From Polynucleobacter sp. UK-FUSCHL-C3 (GTDB lineage Bacteria; Pseudomonadota; Gammaproteobacteria; Burkholderiales; Burkholderiaceae): a DNA stretch of 64,000 nt. A program made the position numbers and the translations under genes. Positions within the stretch are counted from its first letter, which is position 1; every line of letters starts with the position of its first letter. Location of the stretch: NCBI RefSeq assembly GCF_040409815.1, contig NZ_CP099959.1, forward strand, positions 806,001 to 870,000, read 5' to 3'. The notes beneath the pieces were generated by a model, which did not search any database, was not told the origin of the DNA, and saw nothing but the letters and a program-made list of their open reading frames with translations. Below, piece by piece: positions 8,420-16,075 of this stretch.

Positions 8420-8971
8420 TTACTTCTTCGAAGCCTTTGATGCCTTGGTAGCAGCTTTGGTAACTGTATCAACAGCGTTGTGTACATTGCTTTGGGCAAC
8501 TTCTACAGCATGCTTAATTGCCTTTTGGCTTGTTTCGTAGCTATTGTTTGCTGCAGCAATGGCTTGTTTCATCATTTGAACAGCAGCATCAGAACCGGCT
8601 GGTGCATTTTTGGTCCAGTCATCAATCATCGCATGGAGCTTCTTCTGACCTGCTGCCATTTCAGCTTCAGCAGTCTTAGCAAATGCAGCCGTATTGTCTT
8701 GGGCGATCTCATACAGATCACGTCCATAGGCCATCATCTTCTCAGCCATGGGTTGAACCATCTCTGCTTGTTGTGCAATCAATTGCTGCAGATCACGAAC
8801 TTCAAGGGTCTTTTTGGCATTACTCATGCTCTCACTGAGGCTGTTCTTAGTAATTTGCATATTGAGTTCGACTAATTTCTCAACGCTTTTGATTGCTTGG
8901 TTGGTTAAACCTGCCAAGGTCTCTAAATTAGCTTTTTGTACAGCAGCGATTTGCTCTGGGGTTAAGTTCAT
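8420..8971 (-). CDS. phaP: Phasin family protein (PHA granule-associated)
   Basis: Phasins coat polyhydroxyalkanoate granules and control their size and number. The 183-residue protein starts MNLTPEQIAAVQKANLETL, the typical phasin_2 N-terminus of Burkholderiales, and is almost wholly helical with an Ala/Lys-rich tail ending in SKASKK. It lacks a signal peptide and membrane segments. A GGAG Shine-Dalgarno precedes the ATG. Its promoter (9031-9059) matches consensus well and is overlapped by an inverted repeat, consistent with repression by a PhaR-like regulator that is not in this window. The presence of phaP implies PHA storage in this organism. Confidence 0.92.
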   Translation of the reverse strand: MNLTPEQIAAVQKANLETLAGLTNQAIKSVEKLVELNMQITKNSLSESMSNAKKTLEVRDLQQLIAQQAEMVQPMAEKMMAYGRDLYEIAQDNTAAFAKTAEAEMAAGQKKLHAMIDDWTKNAPAGSDAAVQMMKQAIAAANNSYETSQKAIKHAVEVAQSNVHNAVDTVTKAATKASKASKK

Positions 8972-9030
8972 GGTGTTCTCCGATGAGTGATAAGGGTAGT
9001 GATCCTGATCTTTAGAATCAGCTTATAGGA

Positions 9031-9059
9031 ATTATATCGATAACTATGTTGCAATGCAA
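9031..9059 (-). promoter_or_regulatory. Strong sigma-70-type promoter of phaP
   Basis: Read on the minus strand: -35 TTGCAT (9059-9054), a 17-base spacer and -10 TATAAT (9036-9031). The transcription start should fall near 9024, giving a leader of about 50 bases before the ATG at 8971. Confidence 0.7.
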
Positions 9060-9061
9060 CA
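9047..9061. promoter_or_regulatory. Putative PhaR-type operator over the phaP -35 box
   Basis: On the plus strand, TGTTGCA and TGCAACA flank a single A: a perfect 7-1-7 inverted repeat that covers the -35 hexamer. The TGC-N3-GCA core agrees with the kind of site known for PhaR, which represses phasin genes until PHA forms. Binding is inferred from position and symmetry only. Confidence 0.55.
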
Positions 9062-9139
9062 AATACTATTAACCCTAAAGCTAATATAAATAACCTAATA
9101 TAATCAATAACTTAAATATCATAAATCAAGAAAATCCGA

Positions 9140-10069
9140 TTGAAAGCCTTCTACAGCGACCACTTTGTATTGCCATTACCCGAGGGTCATCGATTCCCGA
9201 TGGCGAAGTACAAAATGTTGCGCGACTCGGTAGAGGGCTTACCCAACCTAGAATTGGTAGAGGCTCCCTGCGCCACGGATTCTGAGCTCTTATTGGCACA
9301 CGACCCCAGTTATATACAAGAGGTGCTCCATGGCACCTTGAGTGAGGCTCAGCAAAAAGAGATTGGTTTTCCTTGGAGCCCTAAGATGGTTGAGCGCTCG
9401 CGTCGCTCGGCTGGGGCAACGATTGCGGCGTGTAAAGCAGCACTTGAAGAGGGCATCTCTGCCAATTTGGCCGGCGGCACCCATCATGCATATCGCAATA
9501 AAGGCTCAGGCTTCTGTGTATTCAATGACGCTGCCATTGCAGCCCGAGTTCTTTTAAAAGACTCGCGCGCTAAAGCAGGGGGCATACGTAAGATTGGGAT
9601 CTTAGATCTTGATGTGCACCAGGGCGATGGTACTGCTGCCATTTTGCAGCATGATTCTGCAGTGATTACGGTCTCTGTTCATGGAGAGAAGAACTACCCC
9701 TTTGCAAAAGAAGTAAGTGATCTTGATATTGCTCTAGCTGATGGCAGTACAGACTCGGTTTATATGCAGGCGCTTGAACAAGCTTTGATCTTCTTAAGTG
9801 AGCAAAAAATTGATTTCTTAATTTATCTAGCGGGAGCCGATCCCTATTACGAAGATCGTTTAGGTCGTTTGCAAATTAGCCAAGAGGGTATGGCACTACG
9901 CGATTACAAAGTATTGGAGTTTGCTAGCACGCAAGGAATTGCAATGGCATTAGCAATGGCAGGAGGGTATGCCAATCCGATTGAGAAAACCGTTCAGATC
10001 CATGCGCAGACAATTGGGCTCGCGCTTGCGCATCAGCATACAATTGCGACATCTTTATTGAAGCGATAA
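9140..10069 (+). CDS. Histone deacetylase family protein (acetylpolyamine/AcuC-like amidohydrolase)
   Basis: A zinc-dependent amidohydrolase of the bacterial HDAC-like family (309 residues), members of which deacetylate proteins, polyamines or other N-acetyl amines. Visible motifs are the paired histidines in GGTHHAYR, GFCVFNDAAIA, the zinc ligands in DLDVHQGDGTA, and the second Asp ligand in AGADPYYEDRLG. Translation must start at the TTG at 9140, since MKAFYSDHFVLPLPEGHRFP matches the family N-terminus and no closer ATG keeps it; there is no obvious Shine-Dalgarno. The EamA gene starts 3 bases after its stop, so the two are probably co-transcribed. The substrate cannot be read from the sequence. 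Confidence 0.93.
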   Translation: MKAFYSDHFVLPLPEGHRFPMAKYKMLRDSVEGLPNLELVEAPCATDSELLLAHDPSYIQEVLHGTLSEAQQKEIGFPWSPKMVERSRRSAGATIAACKAALEEGISANLAGGTHHAYRNKGSGFCVFNDAAIAARVLLKDSRAKAGGIRKIGILDLDVHQGDGTAAILQHDSAVITVSVHGEKNYPFAKEVSDLDIALADGSTDSVYMQALEQALIFLSEQKIDFLIYLAGADPYYEDRLGRLQISQEGMALRDYKVLEFASTQGIAMALAMAGGYANPIEKTVQIHAQTIGLALAHQHTIATSLLKR

Positions 10070-10072
10070 GTA

Positions 10073-10969
10073 ATGAGTCTAGCGTCGGAGCGTTTCCCCC
10101 TTGAATCCCTAGCGGCGCCTATCTTTGTTTTTATCTGGAGCACGGGCTTTATCATCGCTCGCTTTGGTATGCCTTATATGGAGCCTGCCACTTTCTTGTT
10201 CTTGCGCTTTACCGGTGTACTCATTGTGATGGGCATCATCATCCTGTTCTGGAAACCCATTTGGCCAAATCGTTCACAAACGATGCATATTGCTATTGCC
10301 GGTGCGCTTCTACAGTTTGGCTATGTGATGGGTGTGTGGAGCGCGGTGCGTTTGGGAATGACCGCCGGTTTGGTTGCATTGATTGTGGGTCTACAGCCCA
10401 TCCTAACCGCTTGGAGCGCCTCATGGGTAGCAGAGCGGGTGAGCTACCAACAGTGGTTTGGACTACTACTCGGAATCGCTGGTGTTGGTCTCGTCGTGGC
10501 CGAGAAAACAAGTTTTATGAACATCCCCTTGGCTGCTTATATCTTTGCACTCGCTGCCTTTTTCTCGATTACCTTTGGCACTCTCTATCAAAAAAAATAC
10601 TGCCCCCAATTTGATTTGCGAGCAGGATCTATGATCCAGTTCTCTATATCAACGCTGTTATGCCTGCTGGTTGCACTTCTCTTTGAGACCCGCGAGATTG
10701 TCTGGAATGCGCCGGTGATTGGTGCCTTGCTTTGGGGCATCTTACCAACCTCGATCGGTGCCATTAGTTTGTTATTTATTCTGATTCGTAAGGGCGCCGC
10801 CACGAAAGTAACTAGTCTGCTTTATCTGACACCACCCACTACGGCACTAATGGCCTGGCTCTTGTTCGATGAGCCTTTGAGTCTCATGATGCTTGCCGGT
10901 CTGGGCTTGACCATGACCGCTGTGATCTTGGTCAACTACCAACAAAATAGTTCACCCAAAACCCAATAA
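10073..10969 (+). CDS. EamA/DMT-family transporter
   Basis: A 298-residue membrane protein of the drug/metabolite transporter superfamily with ten predicted helices in two EamA repeats (the first near residues 14-140, the second near 155-290). Typical signatures are FIWSTGFIIARFGMPY near the N-terminus and LLYLTPPTTALMAWLLFDEPLS near the C-terminus. Members export amino acids, metabolites or toxic compounds. It follows the HDAC-like gene by 3 bases, which may link the exporter to the deacetylated product, but the substrate is unknown. Confidence 0.92.
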   Translation: MSLASERFPLESLAAPIFVFIWSTGFIIARFGMPYMEPATFLFLRFTGVLIVMGIIILFWKPIWPNRSQTMHIAIAGALLQFGYVMGVWSAVRLGMTAGLVALIVGLQPILTAWSASWVAERVSYQQWFGLLLGIAGVGLVVAEKTSFMNIPLAAYIFALAAFFSITFGTLYQKKYCPQFDLRAGSMIQFSISTLLCLLVALLFETREIVWNAPVIGALLWGILPTSIGAISLLFILIRKGAATKVTSLLYLTPPTTALMAWLLFDEPLSLMMLAGLGLTMTAVILVNYQQNSSPKTQ

Positions 10970-11009
10970 CTTTATTATGATGTGTCAGTACTCAAATTCG
11001 GGACTTTGA

Positions 11010-12077
11010 TTGAGAGCTTTGCGTGTGTTGCTTAAGCCAGTAGTGCCAAATTTATCTGATTGGCAGAGAAGGACCCAACTCCCCCTCCGTATTTTGATCT
11101 TGGCTGCATTGTCTATTACTCTGTGTGCCATTGAGCCAGCCTCAGCGCAATCTTCACCACCCCCCAAAAACACGCAGGCCAAGAAACAAAAGTCGGCCAA
11201 TCCGAAGCAGGTTCGTACCACCGTTAATCGTCCTAAAGGAACGAGCAAAAAAGAGGTTCCAGATCGTCCATCGTTTGCCAACGCAATGGGTTTGCGTAAT
11301 CAACAGGATGAGCTCAGTCTGAAGTCAAGTGTGGCGATGGTGATTGATCAACAGACCAAAGAGGTTTTGTTTGAGAAGAACCCCGATGTGAGTTTGCCGA
11401 TTGCCTCAATCACTAAATTAATGACCGCCATGGTGGTGCTTGACTCTAATGCACCGCTCGATGAGATCTTAACGATCACCCAGGCCGAGGTCAAAATTTA
11501 TGCGAAGTCGCGTTTATCTCTCGGCACTAAACTAACTCGAGAGGAAGCGCTCTTATTAGCTCTTATGTCGTCTGAGAATCGTGCTTCACAGCTACTTGCT
11601 ACTAATTATCCAGGCGGCTTATCCGCATTTATCGAGGCCATGAACCACAAGGCATATGCCTTAGGAATGACCCAATCGAGCTTTACAGACCCCACGGGAT
11701 TATTGGCGAGTAATGTGTCTACCGGCGAGGACTTGGCCCGTCTGCTAATAGCTTCCTATAACTACAAATTAATCCGCGAGTTCTCAGTATGGCCAGACAT
11801 GACCATGGTGATTAATAAAAGACCGCAGGTGTTCTTAAACACCAACCGCTTGGTGCGTGCTGGCGATATGGAAATTGGTTTACAGAAAACCGGCTTTATC
11901 AGTGCCGCCGGGCGTTGTTTGGTGATGCAGGCCAAGGTTAATGGAATGCCATTACTCCTCGTGTTCTTAGACTCCGTGGGAACGCAATCGCGTTTTGCAG
12001 ACGCAGTGCGCGTTAAGGATTGGATTGAGAGCTATCAGTCTGGTGAGCCTAAGCCCATTCGTCGTCTGACGATGTAA
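11010..12077 (+). CDS. pbpG: D-alanyl-D-alanine endopeptidase, PBP7/8 type
   Basis: A periplasmic serine peptidase of the S11 family that cleaves DD-crosslinks in peptidoglycan. The penicillin-binding motifs are in order: SITK (SxxK) in PIASITKLMTAM, SSEN (SxN) and KTG in QKTGFISAAG. A hydrophobic signal segment ending CAIEPASAQS is followed by a Lys/Pro-rich stretch before the catalytic domain. There is no C-terminal amphipathic helix of the DacA type, which favours PbpG. The start is uncertain: TTG at 11010, with TTG at 11019 and other in-frame options close by. It is convergent with the IclR gene, only 2 bp apart. Confidence 0.9.
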   Translation: MRALRVLLKPVVPNLSDWQRRTQLPLRILILAALSITLCAIEPASAQSSPPPKNTQAKKQKSANPKQVRTTVNRPKGTSKKEVPDRPSFANAMGLRNQQDELSLKSSVAMVIDQQTKEVLFEKNPDVSLPIASITKLMTAMVVLDSNAPLDEILTITQAEVKIYAKSRLSLGTKLTREEALLLALMSSENRASQLLATNYPGGLSAFIEAMNHKAYALGMTQSSFTDPTGLLASNVSTGEDLARLLIASYNYKLIREFSVWPDMTMVINKRPQVFLNTNRLVRAGDMEIGLQKTGFISAAGRCLVMQAKVNGMPLLLVFLDSVGTQSRFADAVRVKDWIESYQSGEPKPIRRLTM

Positions 12078-12079
12078 CT

Positions 12080-12886
12080 CTATTTTTTGGGAATAGCCAG
12101 AGGAGCTTTGTAGCCCAGACCTTTGGAGATTTGCAAAGCAGTATCTTGTAAAGCCTTGAGCCAGTCTGCCTGCATCCGATCTGTGGGTGAGCTTAAGGAG
12201 AGACCCGCAACTAATTTGCCAGAGTCATCCAAAATACCCGCTGCTAGACAACACACTCCTAGCTCAAGTTCTTCGTTATCACGCGAATGCCCAATATGGC
12301 GCACGCTAGATAACTCACTCTCCAGCTTTGCAATTTGCGTGATGCTATTGCGCGTATGACCCGCAAGACCCGTACGAGTAGCGTATGCGCGGACCTGGTT
12401 GGGGTCATCAGCCGCTAAAAATAATTTACCAACCGAGGTGAGGTGCAAGGGTGCGCGACCACCAATTGCACGAACTACCTGCATCCCAGAGCGTTCGCTA
12501 TAGGCACGATCAACATAGACGATTTCATCGCCTTGACGAACGGAGAGGTTAACGGTTTCTCCAGTGAGCTTATGCAAGACCCGCATGGGCAATTGAGCAG
12601 CCTCACGCACGGATAAGCGCTCCTTGACCAAATTACCTAGCTCTAGAAGACGTAAGCCTAATTTATAGGTACCACCATCGCCACGCTCAACGAGCCGGCA
12701 CGCGACCATATCATTAAGGATGCGGTGGGCAGTAGAGGGGTGCAAACCAGTTTGCTGTGACAGTAATTTAAGACTACTGGACTCTTCATGATCGGCCAAG
12801 CAATCGAGTAAGTTCATCATGCGCTCAACCACCTGAATGGCGGTCTTGCCAGCTTCCCCAGAGTTCTTATTTGCTTTGCTATCCAT
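12080..12886 (-). CDS. IclR family transcriptional regulator
   Basis: A 268-residue regulator with an N-terminal winged helix-turn-helix (about residues 15-85; SLKLLSQQTGLHPSTAHRIL is the recognition region) and a C-terminal GAF-like IclR effector domain (about 95-255). IclR proteins regulate carbon and aromatic catabolism genes. Neighbours (pyrD upstream on the same strand, pbpG convergent) give no clue to its target. The 101-base gap before it (12887-12987) contains the GCGA-N3-TCGC repeat near 12900 but no clear operator. Confidence 0.93.
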   Translation of the reverse strand: MDSKANKNSGEAGKTAIQVVERMMNLLDCLADHEESSSLKLLSQQTGLHPSTAHRILNDMVACRLVERGDGGTYKLGLRLLELGNLVKERLSVREAAQLPMRVLHKLTGETVNLSVRQGDEIVYVDRAYSERSGMQVVRAIGGRAPLHLTSVGKLFLAADDPNQVRAYATRTGLAGHTRNSITQIAKLESELSSVRHIGHSRDNEELELGVCCLAAGILDDSGKLVAGLSLSSPTDRMQADWLKALQDTALQISKGLGYKAPLAIPKK

Positions 12887-12987
12887 GCTTTAGATTGTAG
12901 CGAATATCGCCTTTATTGCATATTGTGAAACGATATATTAATCCAAAAATAGGCGCCTTAGCCAGTGCAATCAAAAAACGGGGGAGA

Positions 12988-14016
12988 CTAATTAAAGACG
13001 CGAACGCAATCCCTAATTAATTGTGGACCTTTATAAATGAGCCCGGTATAGAGTTGCACCAAACTGGCGCCTGCATCAATCTTCTGCCGGACATCATTGC
13101 CTGATTGAATGCCACCGACCCCAATAATGGGAACCCGATTTTGTAATGACTGAAAAAGGTGATGGATGGCCTGATTGGATGAGTTCAATACTGGCGAGCC
13201 AGAGAGGCCGCCCGCCTCATTGCCATGGGGAAGAGTAGCAACATCAACCCGACTAATGGTCGTATTGGTTGCAATCACGGCATCAATTTCAAACTCTAGC
13301 AAGAGATCGGCAATGAATTTGAAATCATTGGCCTGTAGATCAGGAGCGATTTTTAAGAAGAGTGGTTTACGAACCCCATATTGATCGGACAGTGCGATAC
13401 GTGCCTGATGTAAAGCAGACAGAAGCTGTCGCAATAGAGTCTCACCCTGAAGATCGCGTAGGTTTTTGGTATTAGGGGATGAGATATTGGCCGTGATGTA
13501 ACTGGCAACTGGATAGACTGCTTTCATGCACATGACATAGTCTTGATTGGCATCCTCGAGAGTTGTGCTGGCGTTCTTGCCAATATTTAAACCAATCACA
13601 CCACCTTCTTGATAAAAGCGTGAACGCCTCACACGTTCTACGCACGCATCAACTCCATCATTATTAAAGCCCATGCGATTAATGAGAGCATTTGCCTCAG
13701 GCAAACGAAACATGCGAGGTTTTGGGTTGCCGGACTGCGCCTTTGGCGTTACCGTACCGATCTCGAGAAATCCAAATCCGAGGGTCGCTAAGGCATCAAT
13801 GTGCTTGCCGTCTTTATCAAGACCAGCAGCAAGGCCAACGGGATTACGAAATGCAATACCGCATACATGAACAGGCTTAATTAGTGGCTTATCTATAAAA
13901 CGACTTAAAAGACCGCAACGTTCTAGACGATCAAGTTGAGCGAAGGAGAAATCATGGGCCGCCTCAGGATCCATCGAGAACAGCAGCGGGCGAAGTAGGG
14001 GGTAAGTATTAATCAT
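12988..14016 (-). CDS. pyrD: Dihydroorotate dehydrogenase, quinone-dependent (class 2)
   Basis: Oxidises dihydroorotate to orotate in pyrimidine synthesis and passes electrons to quinone at the membrane. The 342 residues and N-terminal helix region ([19 protein letters not shown]) mark class 2. FMN and substrate motifs are [22 protein letters not shown] and [15 protein letters not shown], the last including the catalytic Ser of class 2 enzymes. The start overlaps the bpt stop by 8 bp, so it is translated from the bpt-aat message. Confidence 0.97.
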   Translation of the reverse strand: MINTYPLLRPLLFSMDPEAAHDFSFAQLDRLERCGLLSRFIDKPLIKPVHVCGIAFRNPVGLAAGLDKDGKHIDALATLGFGFLEIGTVTPKAQSGNPKPRMFRLPEANALINRMGFNNDGVDACVERVRRSRFYQEGGVIGLNIGKNASTTLEDANQDYVMCMKAVYPVASYITANISSPNTKNLRDLQGETLLRQLLSALHQARIALSDQYGVRKPLFLKIAPDLQANDFKFIADLLLEFEIDAVIATNTTISRVDVATLPHGNEAGGLSGSPVLNSSNQAIHHLFQSLQNRVPIIGVGGIQSGNDVRQKIDAGASLVQLYTGLIYKGPQLIRDCVRVFN

Positions 14017-14770
14017 GCTCTAGGTTTGGCGGCATCAAGAGTTGCCATTGATCATCAATTAGTCCTTCGATCGGAGCAAACTTAGCCTTGTATGCCATTT
14101 TAGGGCTCTGTGCGATGTAGTAACCCAAATACAAATAAGGAAGCCCTAGTTGCTGAACTTGATTGATCTGCCACAAGATGCTGTAAGTGCCGTAACTGGA
14201 GTTAGGCATGCTGGCATCGTAAAAGGTATATACCGAGGAGATACCTTGCTCGACCACGTCGATCATGCTGACCATGCGAAGACGTCCTGGGTGGGGATCG
14301 TCTGGCCCATCCCGGAACTCCACAATGCGTGAGTTCACTCGGCTTTGTAATAAAAACTGCATGTACTGTTCTTGATTATCGTTCTCCATTTGGCTGCCAT
14401 GATGCCGCTGCGCTTGATAGTCTTGGTAAAGACGATAGTGCTCTTCATGGTGTGCCAAACTCAGAACTTGTGCTTGTAAACCCGAATGACGTTTCCAACT
14501 GCGTCGCTGACTCCGATTGGGCTCAAAGTGTTGCACCGGAATGCGCGTAGCAATGCATGCTTTGCAATCGTCACAATACGGTCGATAGGTAAATAAGCCA
14601 CTCCGACGAAATCCAGCGTTCACTAAATTACTGTAGACATCCTCACCAATCGCATGTGAAGGGGTGGCTACCTGCGAGCGCGCAATTTGTTCGGGTAAAT
14701 AACTGCAGGGATAGGGCGCCGTAGCATAAAACTGTATGGCTATGATGGGGAGTTCTTGAATACGACTCAT
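14009..14770 (-). CDS. bpt: Aspartate/glutamate leucyltransferase (Bpt/Ate family)
   Basis: Transfers leucine from Leu-tRNA to proteins with N-terminal Asp or Glu, marking them for ClpAPS degradation in the N-degron pathway. The 253-residue protein has the N-terminal cysteine cluster [16 protein letters not shown] and the C-terminal [22 protein letters not shown] typical of the ATE fold. Its start overlaps the aat stop by 4 bp and its end overlaps pyrD by 8 bp. The aat-bpt pair together covers both bacterial N-degron transferase activities. The protein is bacterial Bpt in length rather than eukaryotic ATE1. Confidence 0.95.
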   Translation of the reverse strand: MSRIQELPIIAIQFYATAPYPCSYLPEQIARSQVATPSHAIGEDVYSNLVNAGFRRSGLFTYRPYCDDCKACIATRIPVQHFEPNRSQRRSWKRHSGLQAQVLSLAHHEEHYRLYQDYQAQRHHGSQMENDNQEQYMQFLLQSRVNSRIVEFRDGPDDPHPGRLRMVSMIDVVEQGISSVYTFYDASMPNSSYGTYSILWQINQVQQLGLPYLYLGYYIAQSPKMAYKAKFAPIEGLIDDQWQLLMPPNLEHD

Positions 14771-15504
14771 ACCAGGTATTTCTGGAGAACGATCTTATCA
14801 AAATCCCAAGCCCATGGATCTTTCTGAGCAACAGCGTGGTGCAGATGCTCTAAAAAAGCAGTCCGGGTTATCGGTTTAGCACCGAGGGAACGGAGATGGT
14901 CGGTTTCTTGTTGGCAATCGATTAGGGTCACACCATGATCGTAGCACCATGCACATAAGGCTGCTAAAGCGAGCTTGGAACTATCTTTAACCCGCGAGAA
15001 CATGGATTCTCCAAAGACCATCTTGCCAAGACAAACGCAATACAAGCCACCAATCGTTTGCGAGTGACTCACAATACTGATGCAATGCGCATAACCTTGC
15101 TCATGTAGAGCGGTGTACGCATCAATAATCTCGTGGGTGATCCAAGTACCATCTTGACCCGCGCGTTCGGTGGTCGCACAGGCTCGCATCAAGCCATTAA
15201 AATCATGATCCACACGCAATTGCATTTGGGGATCGTCTAAAAACTGCTTGATGGATTTATTGAGCGAATGACTAATCTTAAGATCAGCTGGATTTAAGGT
15301 CATCCGGGGGTCGGGCGACCACCACAAGACCGGTTGACGGACAGAGTACCAAGGAAAGATCCCAGAGCGATATGCGCGCTCAAGCTGACCTGCAAAGATC
15401 CGTTCGCTTACCGCAAGCAGACCCGGAACCTCTGGATCGGGATCGCTTTGTGTCTGTGGATTCGGAAAAGGATCGCTTGGTCCAAGCCATGGAATCGTGC
15501 TCAT
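14767..15504 (-). CDS. aat: Leucyl/phenylalanyl-tRNA-protein transferase
   Basis: Adds Leu or Phe to proteins with N-terminal Arg or Lys, generating N-degrons for ClpS. Motifs seen: [23 protein letters not shown] near the N-terminus, [37 protein letters not shown] in the middle (given here in two halves by position, about residues 120-160) and [18 protein letters not shown] near the end. The chosen ATG at 15504 ([14 protein letters not shown]) gives 245 residues, the usual length; an in-frame ATG at 15567 would run into the upstream Nudix gene. Overlaps bpt by 4 bp. Confidence 0.95.
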   Translation of the reverse strand: MSTIPWLGPSDPFPNPQTQSDPDPEVPGLLAVSERIFAGQLERAYRSGIFPWYSVRQPVLWWSPDPRMTLNPADLKISHSLNKSIKQFLDDPQMQLRVDHDFNGLMRACATTERAGQDGTWITHEIIDAYTALHEQGYAHCISIVSHSQTIGGLYCVCLGKMVFGESMFSRVKDSSKLALAALCAWCYDHGVTLIDCQQETDHLRSLGAKPITRTAFLEHLHHAVAQKDPWAWDFDKIVLQKYLV

Positions 15505-15520
15505 GAAGAGACTATCACCA

Positions 15521-16075
15521 TCATCCGATTCGTTCGCCCGGCAGAATATCGCAAGAGCGAACCCCAAGATCGCCTAAGAGCCCAGCACGTGCATCAGCAA
15601 AATACCATTGGAGGGTTTGCTTTACTGTCGGGAATGCTAATTCATTCCAAGGAATGGTCTCCTCTGTGAAGAGCGCAACCTCTAAGCTTTCTGTACCGGC
15701 TGCAAATTGGGGTGAACGCATCTGCGCTAAATAAAAGAGATGTACCTGTTCTACGTGAGCGACATTTAACAGCGAGAACAAGGACCGAATCTCAACGTCG
15801 GCGCCAGCTTCTTCCATGGTCTCACGGATTGCGCCATGCTCGGTACTCTCCCCAATTTCTAAAAAGCCTGCTGGTAAGGTCCAATAGCCATGTCTTGGCT
15901 CAATGGCGCGCCGACAGAGTAAGACCTGATTCTCCCAAATGGGGATAGTGCCCACCACATTACGTGGATTGCGATAGTGAACTTCCTTGCATTGCGAACA
16001 CACATGCCGTAAACGCGTGTCATCAGCCGGCACTAAGAGTGCGATGCTCGAACCGCAAGAGGGGCAGTAGTTCAT
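15521..16075 (-). CDS. Nudix hydrolase with N-terminal zinc ribbon
   Basis: 184 residues. An N-terminal zinc ribbon (YCPSCGSS and HVCSQCKEVHYRNP, residues 3-35) leads into a Nudix domain whose box is GFLEIGESTEHGAIRETMEEAGA, matching G-x5-E-x7-REUxEExGU. This architecture resembles NudC-like or ADP-ribose/NADH pyrophosphatase-type proteins. The start codon overlaps the pabBC stop by 4 bp (ATGA), so translation is coupled to a folate gene; a role on a folate precursor is possible but unproven. Substrate not determinable. Confidence 0.9.
   Translation of the reverse strand: MNYCPSCGSSIALLVPADDTRLRHVCSQCKEVHYRNPRNVVGTIPIWENQVLLCRRAIEPRHGYWTLPAGFLEIGESTEHGAIRETMEEAGADVEIRSLFSLLNVAHVEQVHLFYLAQMRSPQFAAGTESLEVALFTEETIPWNELAFPTVKQTLQWYFADARAGLLGDLGVRSCDILPGERIG

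Noticed and set aside
15505..15567. N-terminal extension of aat to an ATG at 15567
   Set aside because: It overlaps the Nudix gene, gives an atypical N-terminus and exceeds the family length; MSTIPWLG at 15504 fits.
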